The position numbers and the translations under genes were made by a program. From CALJDF01 sp038121105 (GTDB lineage Bacteria > Pseudomonadota > Alphaproteobacteria > SHVP01): a stretch of DNA of 64,000 nucleotides. The notes beneath the pieces were generated by a model. That model worked only from the letters and a program-made list of their open reading frames with translations. It was not told the origin of the DNA and searched no databases. This document shows positions 8,620 through 17,461 of this stretch, in pieces (positions within the stretch are counted from its first letter, which is position 1; every line of letters begins with the position of its first letter). The DNA is taken from contig JAYONB010000003.1 in NCBI GenBank assembly GCA_038121105.1, positions 62,001 through 126,000 on the forward strand, read 5' to 3'.

Positions 8620-9696
8620 TTAGACGCCCTCGGACGGACGTCGAGCCGCTTCAACACCCGGCGGCAAAGGTACGTCTTTGAGCGCCCAAAGATCACGCGG
8701 CGCGTCGAGTTGCCCGGCGAACCAGCACGATACCTTTCGGCCCGGCGCGATTTCCTTGAGCGGCGGCTTCTCGACCTTGCACCGATCTTGCGCGATCGGG
8801 CAGCGCGGATGGAACCGACACCCGTTGGGGCGGAAAATCGGCGAGGGCGGATCGCCGGTCAAAACGATCCGTTTGCGGTCGCCACCGGGTTCCGGCACCG
8901 GCGTCGCCGACAACAACGCCACGGTATAGGGGTGTTGCGGACGGCCCACGACTTCGTCGGACGGCCCCTCTTCCACCGGCTCTCCCAAATACATCACGAT
9001 GATGCGGTCCGAAATCTGGTGAACCAATGCAAGATCGTGCGCGATGATCAACAGGGCGATGTGCAGACGATCCTGCAAGTCGCGAAGCAAATTGATGATC
9101 TGCGCCTGGATCGAGACGTCGAGGGACGAGACCGGTTCGTCGGCGATCAACGCGCTTGGCTGCAGCGCGAGCGATCGCGCGACCGCGATACGCTGGCGTT
9201 GCCCACCGGAGAACTGCGAAGGCACGCGATTTGCCGCATCCGGCGGCAAGCCGACTTGCTCCAGCAATTCGGCCACGCGGTCATTGATCTGTTGCCGCGT
9301 TCCGAACTTGTGGGCCTTGAGCGGTTCCGAGATCACACGACGAATGCTCCAGCGCGGATCGAGACTGGAATAAGGGTCCTGAAAGACCATTTGCAGGCGG
9401 CGACGGACCGGCATCAGCTCTTTGTAATTGAGGTGCGTGATGTCCTGACCATCGAAGATGATCCGACCGCCCTCTGGCTCGTGTGCCCGCATGAGCGTGA
9501 GCGCGACGGTGGATTTCCCCGACCCCGATTCGCCCACGAGGCCCACGGTTTCGCGGGGCCGTACACCGAGGCTGATTTCGTCGACCGCGTGAAGCTTACG
9601 CCCACCCGGCGCGCGGAAAGTCACCTTGAGGCTTTCCGCCTCCAGGAGAAATTCGTCGTTGCCGACGCGTTCGGTTGCACCGGTTGTTTCGGTCAT
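8620..9696 (-). CDS. Dipeptide/oligopeptide-type ABC transporter ATP-binding protein (DppF/OppF type)
   Basis: This 358-residue ATPase has Walker A GESGSGKST, signature FSGGQRQRIAVARSLAL and Walker B ALIADEPVSSLD, then the oligopeptide-family C-terminal extension with its Cys motif (CRFHPRCPIAQDRC), which can bind an FeS cluster in some members. It should power import of peptides, nickel or similar solutes with its partner ATPase. It is the last gene of a four-gene operon; its ATG overlaps the upstream stop by 4 bases. Confidence 0.92.
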   Translation of the reverse strand: MTETTGATERVGNDEFLLEAESLKVTFRAPGGRKLHAVDEISLGVRPRETVGLVGESGSGKSTVALTLMRAHEPEGGRIIFDGQDITHLNYKELMPVRRRLQMVFQDPYSSLDPRWSIRRVISEPLKAHKFGTRQQINDRVAELLEQVGLPPDAANRVPSQFSGGQRQRIAVARSLALQPSALIADEPVSSLDVSIQAQIINLLRDLQDRLHIALLIIAHDLALVHQISDRIIVMYLGEPVEEGPSDEVVGRPQHPYTVALLSATPVPEPGGDRKRIVLTGDPPSPIFRPNGCRFHPRCPIAQDRCKVEKPPLKEIAPGRKVSCWFAGQLDAPRDLWALKDVPLPPGVEAARRPSEGV

Positions 9697-10721
9697 TTGG
9701 AGCGCTCCGAGGGAGAACGAGGATGCCAGCAGGCGACCAATCGGTCTTCGGCGTATTCCAGCGGAGGACGTTGATCACAGTCGGGCTCCGCGAAACGGCA
9801 ACGTGGCGCAAACGGGCAACCCCGAACGATATCTTCGGCGGTCGGCGGGATCCCTGGGATGGGGACCAACTTGGGTCGCCGGATATCGAACTTCGGCACA
9901 GCCGACAGCAGGCCCACCGTATAGGGATGACGTGGGCTGGTCAGAACTTCTTCGATGGTCCCGGTTTCGACGATCCGGCCCGCATACATCACCATAATCC
10001 GGTCGCAGATTTCCGCCGCGACGCCCATGTCATGGGTAATGAGGATCATAGTCGCGGAAGACAGACGTTCCCGCAGCAGATCGAGAATCTGCGCCTGAAT
10101 CGTCGCGTCCAGCGCCGTGGTCGCCTCGTCGGCGATAATCACCTCGGGGTGGTTGATGAGGGCCAGCGCAATCATGACCCGCTGACGCAGGCCACCGGAC
10201 AGTTCATGCGGAAAAGCTTCGAGCCGTTCGCGTGCCGAGGGGATACCGACATCATCAAGGGCATGAAACGCCAGTTCGGTCGCCTCTTGCTTGGTGACGT
10301 TCTGGTGGCGCAACACCGATTCCGTGAGCTGGGAACCAATAGAGCGAACGGGATTCAAACCGGTCATCGGATCCTGGAAGACCATACCGATGTCGTTGCC
10401 ACGGACCTTGCGCAATTCGTTGATCGGCAGGTTGTCGATGCGACGTTCGCGGAGGTTGATCGATCCCTCGATGATCTTGCCCGGCGCGGGGACGATACCC
10501 AGCAGGCTGAGGGCGGTCATGCTTTTGCCCGACCCGGACTCGCCGACGAGGCCGAGCGTTTCGCCTTGTCTCAAGTCGAACGAAACACCGTTGACGGCGC
10601 GGAAATTGGTCGGTTGGCCTGGTCGCGGAAACTCGACCACCAAGTCGTTGACCGACAGGATCGTTTCGCCAGACGCGGCGGTACGCGCCGCATCCGCGAC
10701 GCCTTCGGTTGCCACACTCAT
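9693..10721 (-). CDS. Dipeptide/oligopeptide-type ABC transporter ATP-binding protein (DppD/OppD type)
   Basis: This 342-residue ATPase has Walker A GESGSGKSM, signature LSGGLRQRVMIALAL, Walker B VIIADEATTALD, and the C-terminal oligopeptide extension with Cys residues (GCPFAPRCRFAEPDC). It pairs with the next ATPase to form a heterodimer under the two permeases. It is joined to both neighbours by 4-base ATGA-type overlaps. Confidence 0.92.
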   Translation of the reverse strand: MSVATEGVADAARTAASGETILSVNDLVVEFPRPGQPTNFRAVNGVSFDLRQGETLGLVGESGSGKSMTALSLLGIVPAPGKIIEGSINLRERRIDNLPINELRKVRGNDIGMVFQDPMTGLNPVRSIGSQLTESVLRHQNVTKQEATELAFHALDDVGIPSARERLEAFPHELSGGLRQRVMIALALINHPEVIIADEATTALDATIQAQILDLLRERLSSATMILITHDMGVAAEICDRIMVMYAGRIVETGTIEEVLTSPRHPYTVGLLSAVPKFDIRRPKLVPIPGIPPTAEDIVRGCPFAPRCRFAEPDCDQRPPLEYAEDRLVACWHPRSPSERSK

Positions 10722-11611
10722 ACTTCGACCGCCCGTGCGCGTTTACGCGATAGCTCGGCGAACCCGTCACCGATGAGGTTGAGGGATATCACCGCCAACA
10801 CGATCGCCCCTGCCGGTGCGAACATCATCCACGGTGCAATCGTGAGGTACTGGCGGCTATCGGAAAGCATGTTGCCCCACGACGGCGCATTGAGAGGCGC
10901 GCCAAGACCGAGGAACGACAGAGCGCTTTCGATGATCAACAAGACCGCGAAGAAGAACGCCGCCATCACGAGGATCGTTGGCCGCAACCCGGGCAGCACG
11001 TGGAAGATCAAGATCGACCATTTCGAGACCCCGAACAGGCGGGCCGCCAACACATATTCGCGCGTGAGCAGCCCACGGGATTCGGCATAAATCACGCGCG
11101 ACACCGCGGTCCATGCGATGAAGCCCATGGTTAGGGATAGCGGCCAGAATCCACGCCCGACCACCGCCACGACGACCAGCGCCAAGACCAAGAAAGGCAT
11201 GGCGATCATCGCGGCGATCCCCAGCAGCACGATCGTGCGAACGATGCCGGTGTACCAAGCGCCCACAAGACCAATGAAGGTCCCGATGACGGCAACGCAA
11301 ATCACCGCAACACCGGAGATCCCGAGCGACCAGGGAAGGCCGCCGAGCACCCTGAACAGCAAATCGCGACCCAATTGATCGGTGCCGAATAGATGTCGTA
11401 CGCCGTCGGGACCTACAAAGCCCATTGGCTTGAGCCGAGTCCTTAGGTTGCCGTCCAGAGCCGATTCGTCGAGCACGATCCACTGCGCAAGGAGCGCGAT
11501 GATGATGATCGCGAACAGCAAGAGACCCAGATCAAGCTGAAGCGATCCAGTCCCGAGCTTATTGAACCGAAACGCCGGAGCCGGTTTGTCGGTTGCGGTC
11601 GCCGTCGTCAT
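10718..11611 (-). CDS. ABC transporter permease (DppC type)
   Basis: This 297-residue integral membrane protein has a first segment near residues 28-48, a DppC-like periplasmic stretch (HLFGTDQLGRDLLFRVLGG) and the EAA coupling loop AARLFGVSKWSILIFHVLPG. It forms the translocation channel with the DppB-type permease. Both gene borders are 4-base overlaps, so the operon is translationally coupled. Confidence 0.92.
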   Translation of the reverse strand: MTTATATDKPAPAFRFNKLGTGSLQLDLGLLLFAIIIIALLAQWIVLDESALDGNLRTRLKPMGFVGPDGVRHLFGTDQLGRDLLFRVLGGLPWSLGISGVAVICVAVIGTFIGLVGAWYTGIVRTIVLLGIAAMIAMPFLVLALVVVAVVGRGFWPLSLTMGFIAWTAVSRVIYAESRGLLTREYVLAARLFGVSKWSILIFHVLPGLRPTILVMAAFFFAVLLIIESALSFLGLGAPLNAPSWGNMLSDSRQYLTIAPWMMFAPAGAIVLAVISLNLIGDGFAELSRKRARAVEV

Positions 11612-12621
11612 GCGCGTTGCCTCCGGAGCCGAGGATCAATGAAGAGGAAGACAATGTCCGTCAGAGTGATCGCGAAATAGACGAAAATTGCGATCATGAA
11701 CACGGCCGCTTGCACCACCGGGAAGTCGAGCGTTTGAACCGAGGTTACGAGCAGGCGCCCCAGACCCGGCCAAGCGAAGATCACTTCGGTGATAATCGAG
11801 CCACCGACCAAGAACGAAACCTGCGCGCCAATCAACGCCGTTGCACCAAGCATGGCGTTCTTCAGCGCATGGCGCCAAAGCAAGGTATTGAACCCTGCCC
11901 CGTTGGCTCGTGCCGTACGTATGTAGTCCTCGCGCATCGCCTCGGCGACGTTGGCTGAAATGACCCGCACGACTTGAGGTGCCTGAAATGCCGCCAACGT
12001 CGTCGCCGGCATGATCCAACTTAATATGCCCTGGTTGCCGATGGACGGGAGCCATCCCAACTCCACCGAGAACAACTGGATTAACAAAAGCCCGGTGATA
12101 TAGCCGGGTATGCCCTGCGCAACGAAGACCGCGGTTGCCGCCAGTTTTCGCCCCGTTCGATCTGGGCGGCTCCCGAGCCACGCCCCCAGCGGAATGGAAA
12201 CGATCAAATTGGCGGTAAAGGCGATGATGACCAAAGTGAAGCTGGTCGGAAGCCGTTCGAACACGAGCCTCAACGCATCTTGGGCGTTCGCCAACGAACT
12301 TCCGAAGTCGAGTTGGACGAGCTTGTAGAGAAACACGCCGTACTGAACGATCAACGGCTTATCGAGGCCGTATTGTTTGCGGATCAGTTCGAGCTGTTCT
12401 TGGTCGCCGGTCTCGCCCGCCAGCACGGCTGCAGGATCACCGGTCAGGCGCAACAAGAAGAAGAGCAGCGTGCTGATGAACATCAGCAAAAACAGGAGCT
12501 CCAGAATACGTTTCGTAAGCGTTTGAGCGGTTTGCTTGGCGACCGGAATAGTCTCCGCGTCGTTCTTTTCCGTCTCAATGGGCTGACTGGCCGGTTCGTT
12601 TTTGTCCGCAATATCCGTCAC
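11608..12621 (-). CDS. ABC transporter permease (DppB type)
   Basis: This 337-residue permease has an unusual hydrophilic 35-residue N-terminal tail before the first membrane segment (LLFLLMFISTLLFFLLRLTG). It then follows the DppB pattern (KQYGLDKPLIVQYGVF, an EAA loop ARANGAGFNTLLWRHALKNA). GTG start with GGAG 6 bases upstream. It is the first gene of the operon; no substrate-binding protein gene is next to it on either side, so the solute is unknown. Confidence 0.9.
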   Translation of the reverse strand: MTDIADKNEPASQPIETEKNDAETIPVAKQTAQTLTKRILELLFLLMFISTLLFFLLRLTGDPAAVLAGETGDQEQLELIRKQYGLDKPLIVQYGVFLYKLVQLDFGSSLANAQDALRLVFERLPTSFTLVIIAFTANLIVSIPLGAWLGSRPDRTGRKLAATAVFVAQGIPGYITGLLLIQLFSVELGWLPSIGNQGILSWIMPATTLAAFQAPQVVRVISANVAEAMREDYIRTARANGAGFNTLLWRHALKNAMLGATALIGAQVSFLVGGSIITEVIFAWPGLGRLLVTSVQTLDFPVVQAAVFMIAIFVYFAITLTDIVFLFIDPRLRRQRA

Positions 12622-12848
12622 GAAACGCTCCTCAGATGAAGAGATGCGAGGACGTGGAACGCCCCGGCGAAAATGGATGTCGTGAAGTCGCCGCGCGATG
12701 CGGCAGGGTCAGATTCAAACCCTCGTCCTCCCGATGCGGGCGCTTGTTTGTGCGCCCCGTCTTGCTTCCCTCGCGGATCATCGTACAGCATTTTTGCTGG
12801 TTTTCCGCCTTGTTAGCGTTGGTTTATAGCCCGAATTCAGAACCGTCA

Positions 12849-12877
12849 AGCGGCTCTTAATCCGCCGAAAAGCCGCT
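12849..12877. repeat. Inverted repeat in the 285-base gap before the ABC operon
   Basis: AGCGGCT (12849-12855) and AGCCGCT (12871-12877) can pair over a 15-base loop. It sits downstream of the VOC gene on the minus strand, but no T tract follows, so terminator function is doubtful. The rest of 12622-12906 holds only the presumed promoter region of the ABC operon; I see no gene in it. Confidence 0.3.
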
Positions 12878-12906
12878 ATTTGTACGGACTTTTGCCCATT
12901 GCGCGA

Positions 12907-13833
12907 TCATGATGGATCGCGTTCGACCAATTCGATCAGTTCCCCCATCGCCCCGATTGTGGTCGCCGCGCGTCGACCGAAATAGGGCGCCTCGGGCCTC
13001 AGAACGGGATTGGTGATGGTGTCTAGCGCGAGCCCGTCGAGGGTATCGACCGCAACAGACATCATCGCATTACCCGGCGGCAGATAGCCCTCGTCTTGGG
13101 GCCGGACCGTCGCCTGCGGCGGATAGCCATCGATCTCGACCAAACTTCGCGACCGCATCGTCGTAACGGTCAGACGCAAATCAAGCGTGCGGGGTGGCAC
13201 ACCAAACGCATCATCAATCAAGGACAACCTGGTATCGGCAATATCCCCGGGGGCAATGCCCCAATGCTTCTCGAACCAGCCCTGGACCTTTTCGGGGCAG
13301 TTGGTCGCAAGGACAGCGATAAACATGCGGTCGACAAAAGAATGAGCGACCGGCAGATCGTATTCCGGGATATCGACCTTAAACATCGTGAGGTAGAAGA
13401 TCTCGTCGGCGAGGCCGCGCACCTGCATCGCCCTGATCTCCGGGATCATTTCAAGGTCGGCGGCCGGCCCGACGATCTCGAATGGCGAGTCCTTCAGGCG
13501 TTCTTGCAGCGCATCCACATCCTGGCACACCATCTCGGACGCAGCCCAGCCGAAGGTCGTCAGGGGCTTGTATCCCTCAACCTTGGGGTTGTGGACGATT
13601 CGGAGGAAGTTCTGCTTGCCGCTTTCGGGCTCTAGAATCGAATAGGCGGCGCCGCTATTCTTAGGGGCTCCCCAGGAGGCCGCGACGCTGGCGTCCAGCG
13701 TACCCCGTTGTACGACGCGAAACCCCAACCAGTCGACGTAGGTCTTTTCCACGGCGTCGACATCAGGTGCCGCGATCGTCGACGCTACCCAAGGGCCAAT
13801 CGCCGGTACCGGCGTCGAATCGTCTGTCGCCAT
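12907..13833 (-). CDS. VOC (glyoxalase/bleomycin-resistance-like) family protein
   Basis: This 308-residue protein looks like two VOC halves: an N-terminal betaalpha module (IGPWVASTIAAPDVDAVEKT, YVDWLGFRVVQRG) and a second one after about residue 160 (VAHSFVDRMFIAVLATNCPE). VOC proteins are metal-dependent lyases, isomerases or dioxygenases; the usual metal ligands are not all evident here, so the activity is open. The start at 13833 is chosen for GGGAGGG just upstream; a longer in-frame extension to 13998 has no such site and overlaps the divergent gene. Confidence 0.72.
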   Translation of the reverse strand: MATDDSTPVPAIGPWVASTIAAPDVDAVEKTYVDWLGFRVVQRGTLDASVAASWGAPKNSGAAYSILEPESGKQNFLRIVHNPKVEGYKPLTTFGWAASEMVCQDVDALQERLKDSPFEIVGPAADLEMIPEIRAMQVRGLADEIFYLTMFKVDIPEYDLPVAHSFVDRMFIAVLATNCPEKVQGWFEKHWGIAPGDIADTRLSLIDDAFGVPPRTLDLRLTVTTMRSRSLVEIDGYPPQATVRPQDEGYLPPGNAMMSVAVDTLDGLALDTITNPVLRPEAPYFGRRAATTIGAMGELIELVERDPS

Positions 13834-13996
13834 TTTTCCCTCCCGTCGGCTGTTTCTTTCGACTGTATGGTTGGGGTGCAAAGAGGTCAAACAACACGTC
13901 GTTTGACCTCTTCCCCTAGGTACGGCTAGGTACGGCAACCGCCATCCCGGTCTCAACAAAAAAAGGCCAACTCCAAAACGGCAACAAGGAAACGTC

Positions 13997-14899
13997 ATGA
14001 GATACGACTACGTCCCTCTTCCCGACCGCAAACCCCTGCGTTGGCCAAACGGTGCCCGCGTCGCGTTGATCTTGACGATCAATCTCGAACACTGGGACAT
14101 GGTGAAAGACAGTGACGAGCCCTATTACGCCGGGGGCCCGCCGATCCTTCCCGATCCGATGCCCGGAAATGTCGTCGATTGGCCCAATTACTCGTGGCGC
14201 GAATACGGGCAGCGTATCGGCGTTTGGCGAATGTACGACGTCTTCGAAGAACTCGGCGCTAGGGCGAGCTGCACGATCAACGCCAAGACCGCGCTTGAGC
14301 GGCCGCAAATGGTGCAGTACGCCGTTGATCGCGGCTGGGAAATCGTGGCGCACAACTACGAACAGGGCGAGCTTCTTTGGAAACACGCGCACGACGAAGC
14401 CAAGGAGCGTGAAGTCATCCAGAAAACGTTGGATGTCTACGAGAAGGTCGTCGGCAAAAAGGCCAAGGGCTGGTTGTCGTCCAGCCTACGCGGCACCTTG
14501 CGAACGCCGGACCTGATCGCCGAACAAGGATTGATCTTCTATTGCGACTTGATGAACGACGACCAACCTTATCTGATCGAAACCGACTCAGGCCCCATCG
14601 TTTCCACGCCCTACACGAACGAAGTCAACGACTTCACCCACTTTCACCGCCGTGGCTTCACGACCGACGAGGTGTTGCAACTCTACAAAGAGCAACTCGA
14701 CGTACTGTGGGACGAGGGCGCGAAAACCGGTCGCATGATGAATGTCGGCCTACACCCCCATGTCAGCGGATTGGCCTATCGCATCCGCGCGCTTCGCGAC
14801 TTCATCGCGTATGCGCAGAAAAAACCTGATGTGTGGATAACGACCCGCGAAGAAATCGCGACTTGGTACCTCGAAAATCACACCTCTCACATCGACTGA
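13997..14899 (+). CDS. Polysaccharide deacetylase family protein
   Basis: This 300-residue NodB-fold protein belongs to the PuuE/allantoinase-like branch: WPNGARVALILTINLEHWD near the N terminus, YGQRIGVWRMYDVFEELGARASCTINA (the usual 'become the wife' helix), and the metal-site region EIVAHNYEQGELLW, then GLHPHVSGLAYR near the C terminus. It should hydrolyse an amide (deacetylase or cyclic amidase); the substrate is unclear. It is cytoplasmic because no signal peptide is seen. The next frame starts 4 bases after its stop. Confidence 0.82.
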   Translation: MRYDYVPLPDRKPLRWPNGARVALILTINLEHWDMVKDSDEPYYAGGPPILPDPMPGNVVDWPNYSWREYGQRIGVWRMYDVFEELGARASCTINAKTALERPQMVQYAVDRGWEIVAHNYEQGELLWKHAHDEAKEREVIQKTLDVYEKVVGKKAKGWLSSSLRGTLRTPDLIAEQGLIFYCDLMNDDQPYLIETDSGPIVSTPYTNEVNDFTHFHRRGFTTDEVLQLYKEQLDVLWDEGAKTGRMMNVGLHPHVSGLAYRIRALRDFIAYAQKKPDVWITTREEIATWYLENHTSHID

Positions 14900-14903
14900 C
14901 CGA

Positions 14904-15383
14904 GTGGTCGATCGACCGATCATGTTCACGCCCACGATGGTGCGGGCGCTGATAGAAGGATGGAAGACGCAGACGCGCCGCCGCGCAGTCGGCAGGAGCG
15001 GCAAACCGACGATGTGGACCAAAGCGGCGGTCGGCGACCGGTTGTGGGTGCGCGAGGCGCATCGCATCGAAGATGGCAGAGTCACCTTCCGAACCGAGGG
15101 CGACGCTAGCCCCGGACGTTAGCGCCCGGGTCTCCACATGCCGCGCTGGGCGTCGCGGATGACCCTTGTCGTTACGGCAGTCCGCCGCGAATACGTCAGC
15201 GAGATCAGCGACAGCGATGCCGCCGCCGAAGGAATGGCAGCACGCGGCTCGGGGCCTATGAAGGATTTGTTCCGTCAGCAGTGGATCGACATGCATGGCG
15301 AAACGGCCTGGGACGACAACCTCGACGTGATCGCCCTATCGTTCAACGTCGTAGACGCCAACATCGATACGCTGCCCGCCTAG
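14904..15383 (+). pseudogene. Phage-type ASCH-like hypothetical gene interrupted by an in-frame TAG
   Basis: Two short frames, 14904-15122 and 15138-15383, lie in the same phase and are separated only by a TAG at 15120-15122. Joined they give a 159-codon protein matching a family common in phages and proteobacteria: FTPTMVRALIEGWKTQTRR, GDRLWVREAHR, then HMPRWASRMTLVVTAVRREYVSEISDSDA-type text and a Trp-Asp motif near the end. The family normally reads W-R-P-x-x-H-M-P-R-W, so the TAG replaces the first Trp (TGG to TAG). It is probably a pseudogene; readthrough or a base-calling error are alternatives. The tail overlaps the marR stop by 4 bases. Confidence 0.7.
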
Positions 15384-15871
15384 TCGAGCGCGGCCTTTTC
15401 CAGTTGATCCGCCAATGTCCCCAATTGGTCGGCGAACGCCGCAAAGTTTTTCTCGCCAACCAACGCCCGACAACGCGCGTGTAACTCTTGTTTGACGACC
15501 TGTCCGTCGCGCAGGAACCGGCGGCCTTTTTTGGTGTAGCGCACGATTTTGGCGCGCGCGTCGTTCGGGTCGGGCGCCCGCGTAACGTACCCTCGCGTTT
15601 CTAGGTCCGACACCATCTGTCCGATTGCCTGTTTGGTCAGGCCCGCGCGCGCCGCCAAAGTTGTTATCCGGGTGCCCCCGATATCTAGATGGGGCAGTAG
15701 ACCGGTATGGCTTTCGGTGAGGTCGTGGTAACCGAGCCGACGATACCCAGCCATCATCAAACCGACATAGGCCCGTGAGGCCCGCCAGAGCGGCACACCC
15801 AGATGGTCGACTTGAGCCGCCTCGAGCGCCTCCAGCTCCTTCTCTTCTGCGTCTTTCGGGCGTTCCGCCAT
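15380..15871 (-). CDS. MarR family transcriptional regulator
   Basis: This 163-residue winged-helix regulator has helix-turn-helix TTLAARAGLTKQAIGQMVSDLETRGYV and the wing RAPDPNDARAKIVRYTKKGRR. It has an extended N-terminal Glu-rich helix. It probably represses itself and perhaps the divergent nucleoside hydrolase gene: two operator-like palindromes lie at its start codon and just upstream. The ligand is unknown. Confidence 0.9.
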   Translation of the reverse strand: MAERPKDAEEKELEALEAAQVDHLGVPLWRASRAYVGLMMAGYRRLGYHDLTESHTGLLPHLDIGGTRITTLAARAGLTKQAIGQMVSDLETRGYVTRAPDPNDARAKIVRYTKKGRRFLRDGQVVKQELHARCRALVGEKNFAAFADQLGTLADQLEKAALD

Positions 15872-15907
15872 ACTAGAGTAGTAAACCTCATTGACTAATA
15901 TAGTAAA
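15871..15907. promoter_or_regulatory. Two operator-like palindromes upstream of marR
   Basis: Site 1 is TACTA-GAG-TAGTA (15871-15883), running into AA and touching the marR start codon. Site 2 is TTGACTA-ATA-TAGTAAA (15891-15907). Both share TACTA/TAGTA-type half sites around a 3-base centre, and their centres are 22 bases apart, about two helical turns. The surrounding DNA is AT-rich, unlike the neighbourhood. This is the expected layout for autoregulation by a MarR dimer pair. Confidence 0.5.
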
Positions 15908-16026
15908 GGTGATTTATTTTTATACCGTCATCGATTGAGGAGGATAATGACGATGCGCGGTCCTATCATTTCACGATCTGCGTCAATTGCCGATTCGCCG
16001 CCCGCCCCGGACTGGGCGCAGTAGCC

Positions 16027-16927
16027 ATGGCGACGACCGTGATCCTGGATTGCGACAATGCCTGCGGCGTCGCGGGATGCGATATCGATGACGCCCTGAC
16101 CCTTGCCTATTTGCTGGGGCGCGAGGATATCGCCTTGGCCGGCGTGACCTGCGTCTTCGGGAACACCGGCATCGAGCGCGTCCTTAAACAAACCGCCCAG
16201 CTGTTGTCCCGCGCCGACGCCAAGGACACGCCGCTTGTCAGGGGCGCAAAAGAGGCCGGCGACTATGCGACACCTGCCGCTGCATTTTTGGCCCGCAAGG
16301 CGGCAGACAATCCTGGACAGGTCGTGATTGTGGCCACCGGCCCCCTAACCAACGTTGCCGCCGCGGCCGCGCGACCCCGATTTTTTTCGAAACGTACGCG
16401 CAATTCACTGCATGGGCGGTTTTTTTGGGCCCCAGCAAATTGGCTTTCGGGCTGCGGGTGAATTGAACCTGTCTGCAGATGCCGCCGCAGCACATGCCGT
16501 CCTAAACAGCGGCGCCCCGGTCTCGCTTTTTGTCACCGAGGTGTGTCGGCAGTTTTTCTTCGGGTGGCGGGATTTGCCGATGCTGCGCGGGCTGGACCGA
16601 CGGTTCGTCCGCCACCTGTGTAGCTGGTTGGCGCTTTACGGCGCGAGCCGCGGGATCGGTCGATTCTTTATGTGGGACTTGTTGCCGGCGCTTTTGGTAA
16701 CCCACCCCGATGCGTTCGGCAGCACCGTCGTCGGTTCGAATCCCGATCCGGCTGCGCTTCGAAACGGGCGCGTCGTTCTCCGCAGCAACAACGGAAACCT
16801 GGTTGCACCGCAAGCTCTTGTGGACGCGAAACAGGTGCGCCGCGATGTCGTCGAGGCATGGCGCCGCGCGCTTCCCCCGGTTACCCGTCAGCGCGCGGCC
16901 CGAACGCCGGCACCCGCAACGCGTTGA
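16027..16927 (+). pseudogene. Nucleoside hydrolase (inosine-uridine preferring type), frameshifted
   Basis: The first frame (16027-16461) carries the calcium-binding start VILDCDNACGVAGCDIDDAL, a variant of DxDxxxDD, and VIVATGPLTNVAAA. The homology then continues in another phase (to 16927) with RDPDFFRNVRAIHCMGGFFG, LNLSADAAAAHAV and PVSLFVTEVC. One extra base somewhere in the GC-rich run 16357-16373 explains the break; the total of 901 bases would give a normal 299 codons after correction. It would hydrolyse ribonucleosides to base and ribose. The frameshift may be real or a sequence error. The start is weak: TAG lies two codons upstream and no good binding site is seen. Confidence 0.75.
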
Positions 16928-17020
16928 CCCGCATAGCGGCGTAGCCTTCGCCGCGCGACCAGCGCTGCGAACCCGATCGAATCGGTGTAAGCTGCTCTCC
17001 AACAGCAAGGGAGATACGCT

Positions 17021-17452
17021 ATGTATGTTTCCGCGTTGCTTGAGAACAAAGGCGCAAACGTCATTACCGCAGCGCCGAACACCACAATCGACAAAGCCGT
17101 TGCCCTGCTCGCCGAGAACAAGATCGGCGTGCTTGTCATCTCGGCGGACGGCAAATCGGTGGACGGGATACTGTCCGAACGCGACATCGTTCGGGCGCTC
17201 GCCGAACAAGGGAACGATATAGGAAACGCAGATGCGGCGACCCTGATGAGCCGCGACGTCGTATCCTGCGCACCTGGCGACACCATCGAGTCGCTTATGG
17301 GCCTGATGACCGAACGGCGCATTCGTCATTTGCCTGTCCTTGAGAACGGGAAACTCGCCGGTATCGTCAGCATTGGTGACATCGTCAAACACCGCCTTGC
17401 AGAGATCGAGTCAGAAGCCGACGCCTTGCGCCAATACGTCACTCAGGCCTGA
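17021..17452 (+). CDS. CBS domain pair protein
   Basis: This 143-residue protein is essentially two CBS motifs: residues about 5-65 (ITAAPNTTIDKAVALLAENK, VDGILSERDIVRALAEQG) and 72-130 (VVSCAPGDTIESLMGLMTERR, LAGIVSIGDIVKHRL). Such stand-alone pairs bind adenosine nucleotides and act as cytoplasmic energy or redox sensors. AGGGAGAT lies close upstream of the ATG. The next gene begins 9 bases after its stop. Confidence 0.88.
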   Translation: MYVSALLENKGANVITAAPNTTIDKAVALLAENKIGVLVISADGKSVDGILSERDIVRALAEQGNDIGNADAATLMSRDVVSCAPGDTIESLMGLMTERRIRHLPVLENGKLAGIVSIGDIVKHRLAEIESEADALRQYVTQA

Positions 17453-17461
17453 TCGATCGCA

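Noticed and set aside
8611..11090. Long open frames on the plus strand opposite the ABC ATPase genes (up to 471 codons)
   Set aside because: They are antisense to well-recognised ATPases, have Arg/Asp/His-rich nonsense composition and no ribosome binding sites; GC-rich codon bias alone keeps them open.
12636..12860. Small plus-strand frame in the gap before the VOC gene
   Set aside because: It has no ribosome binding site, unusual composition and no partner; the region is better explained as a promoter.
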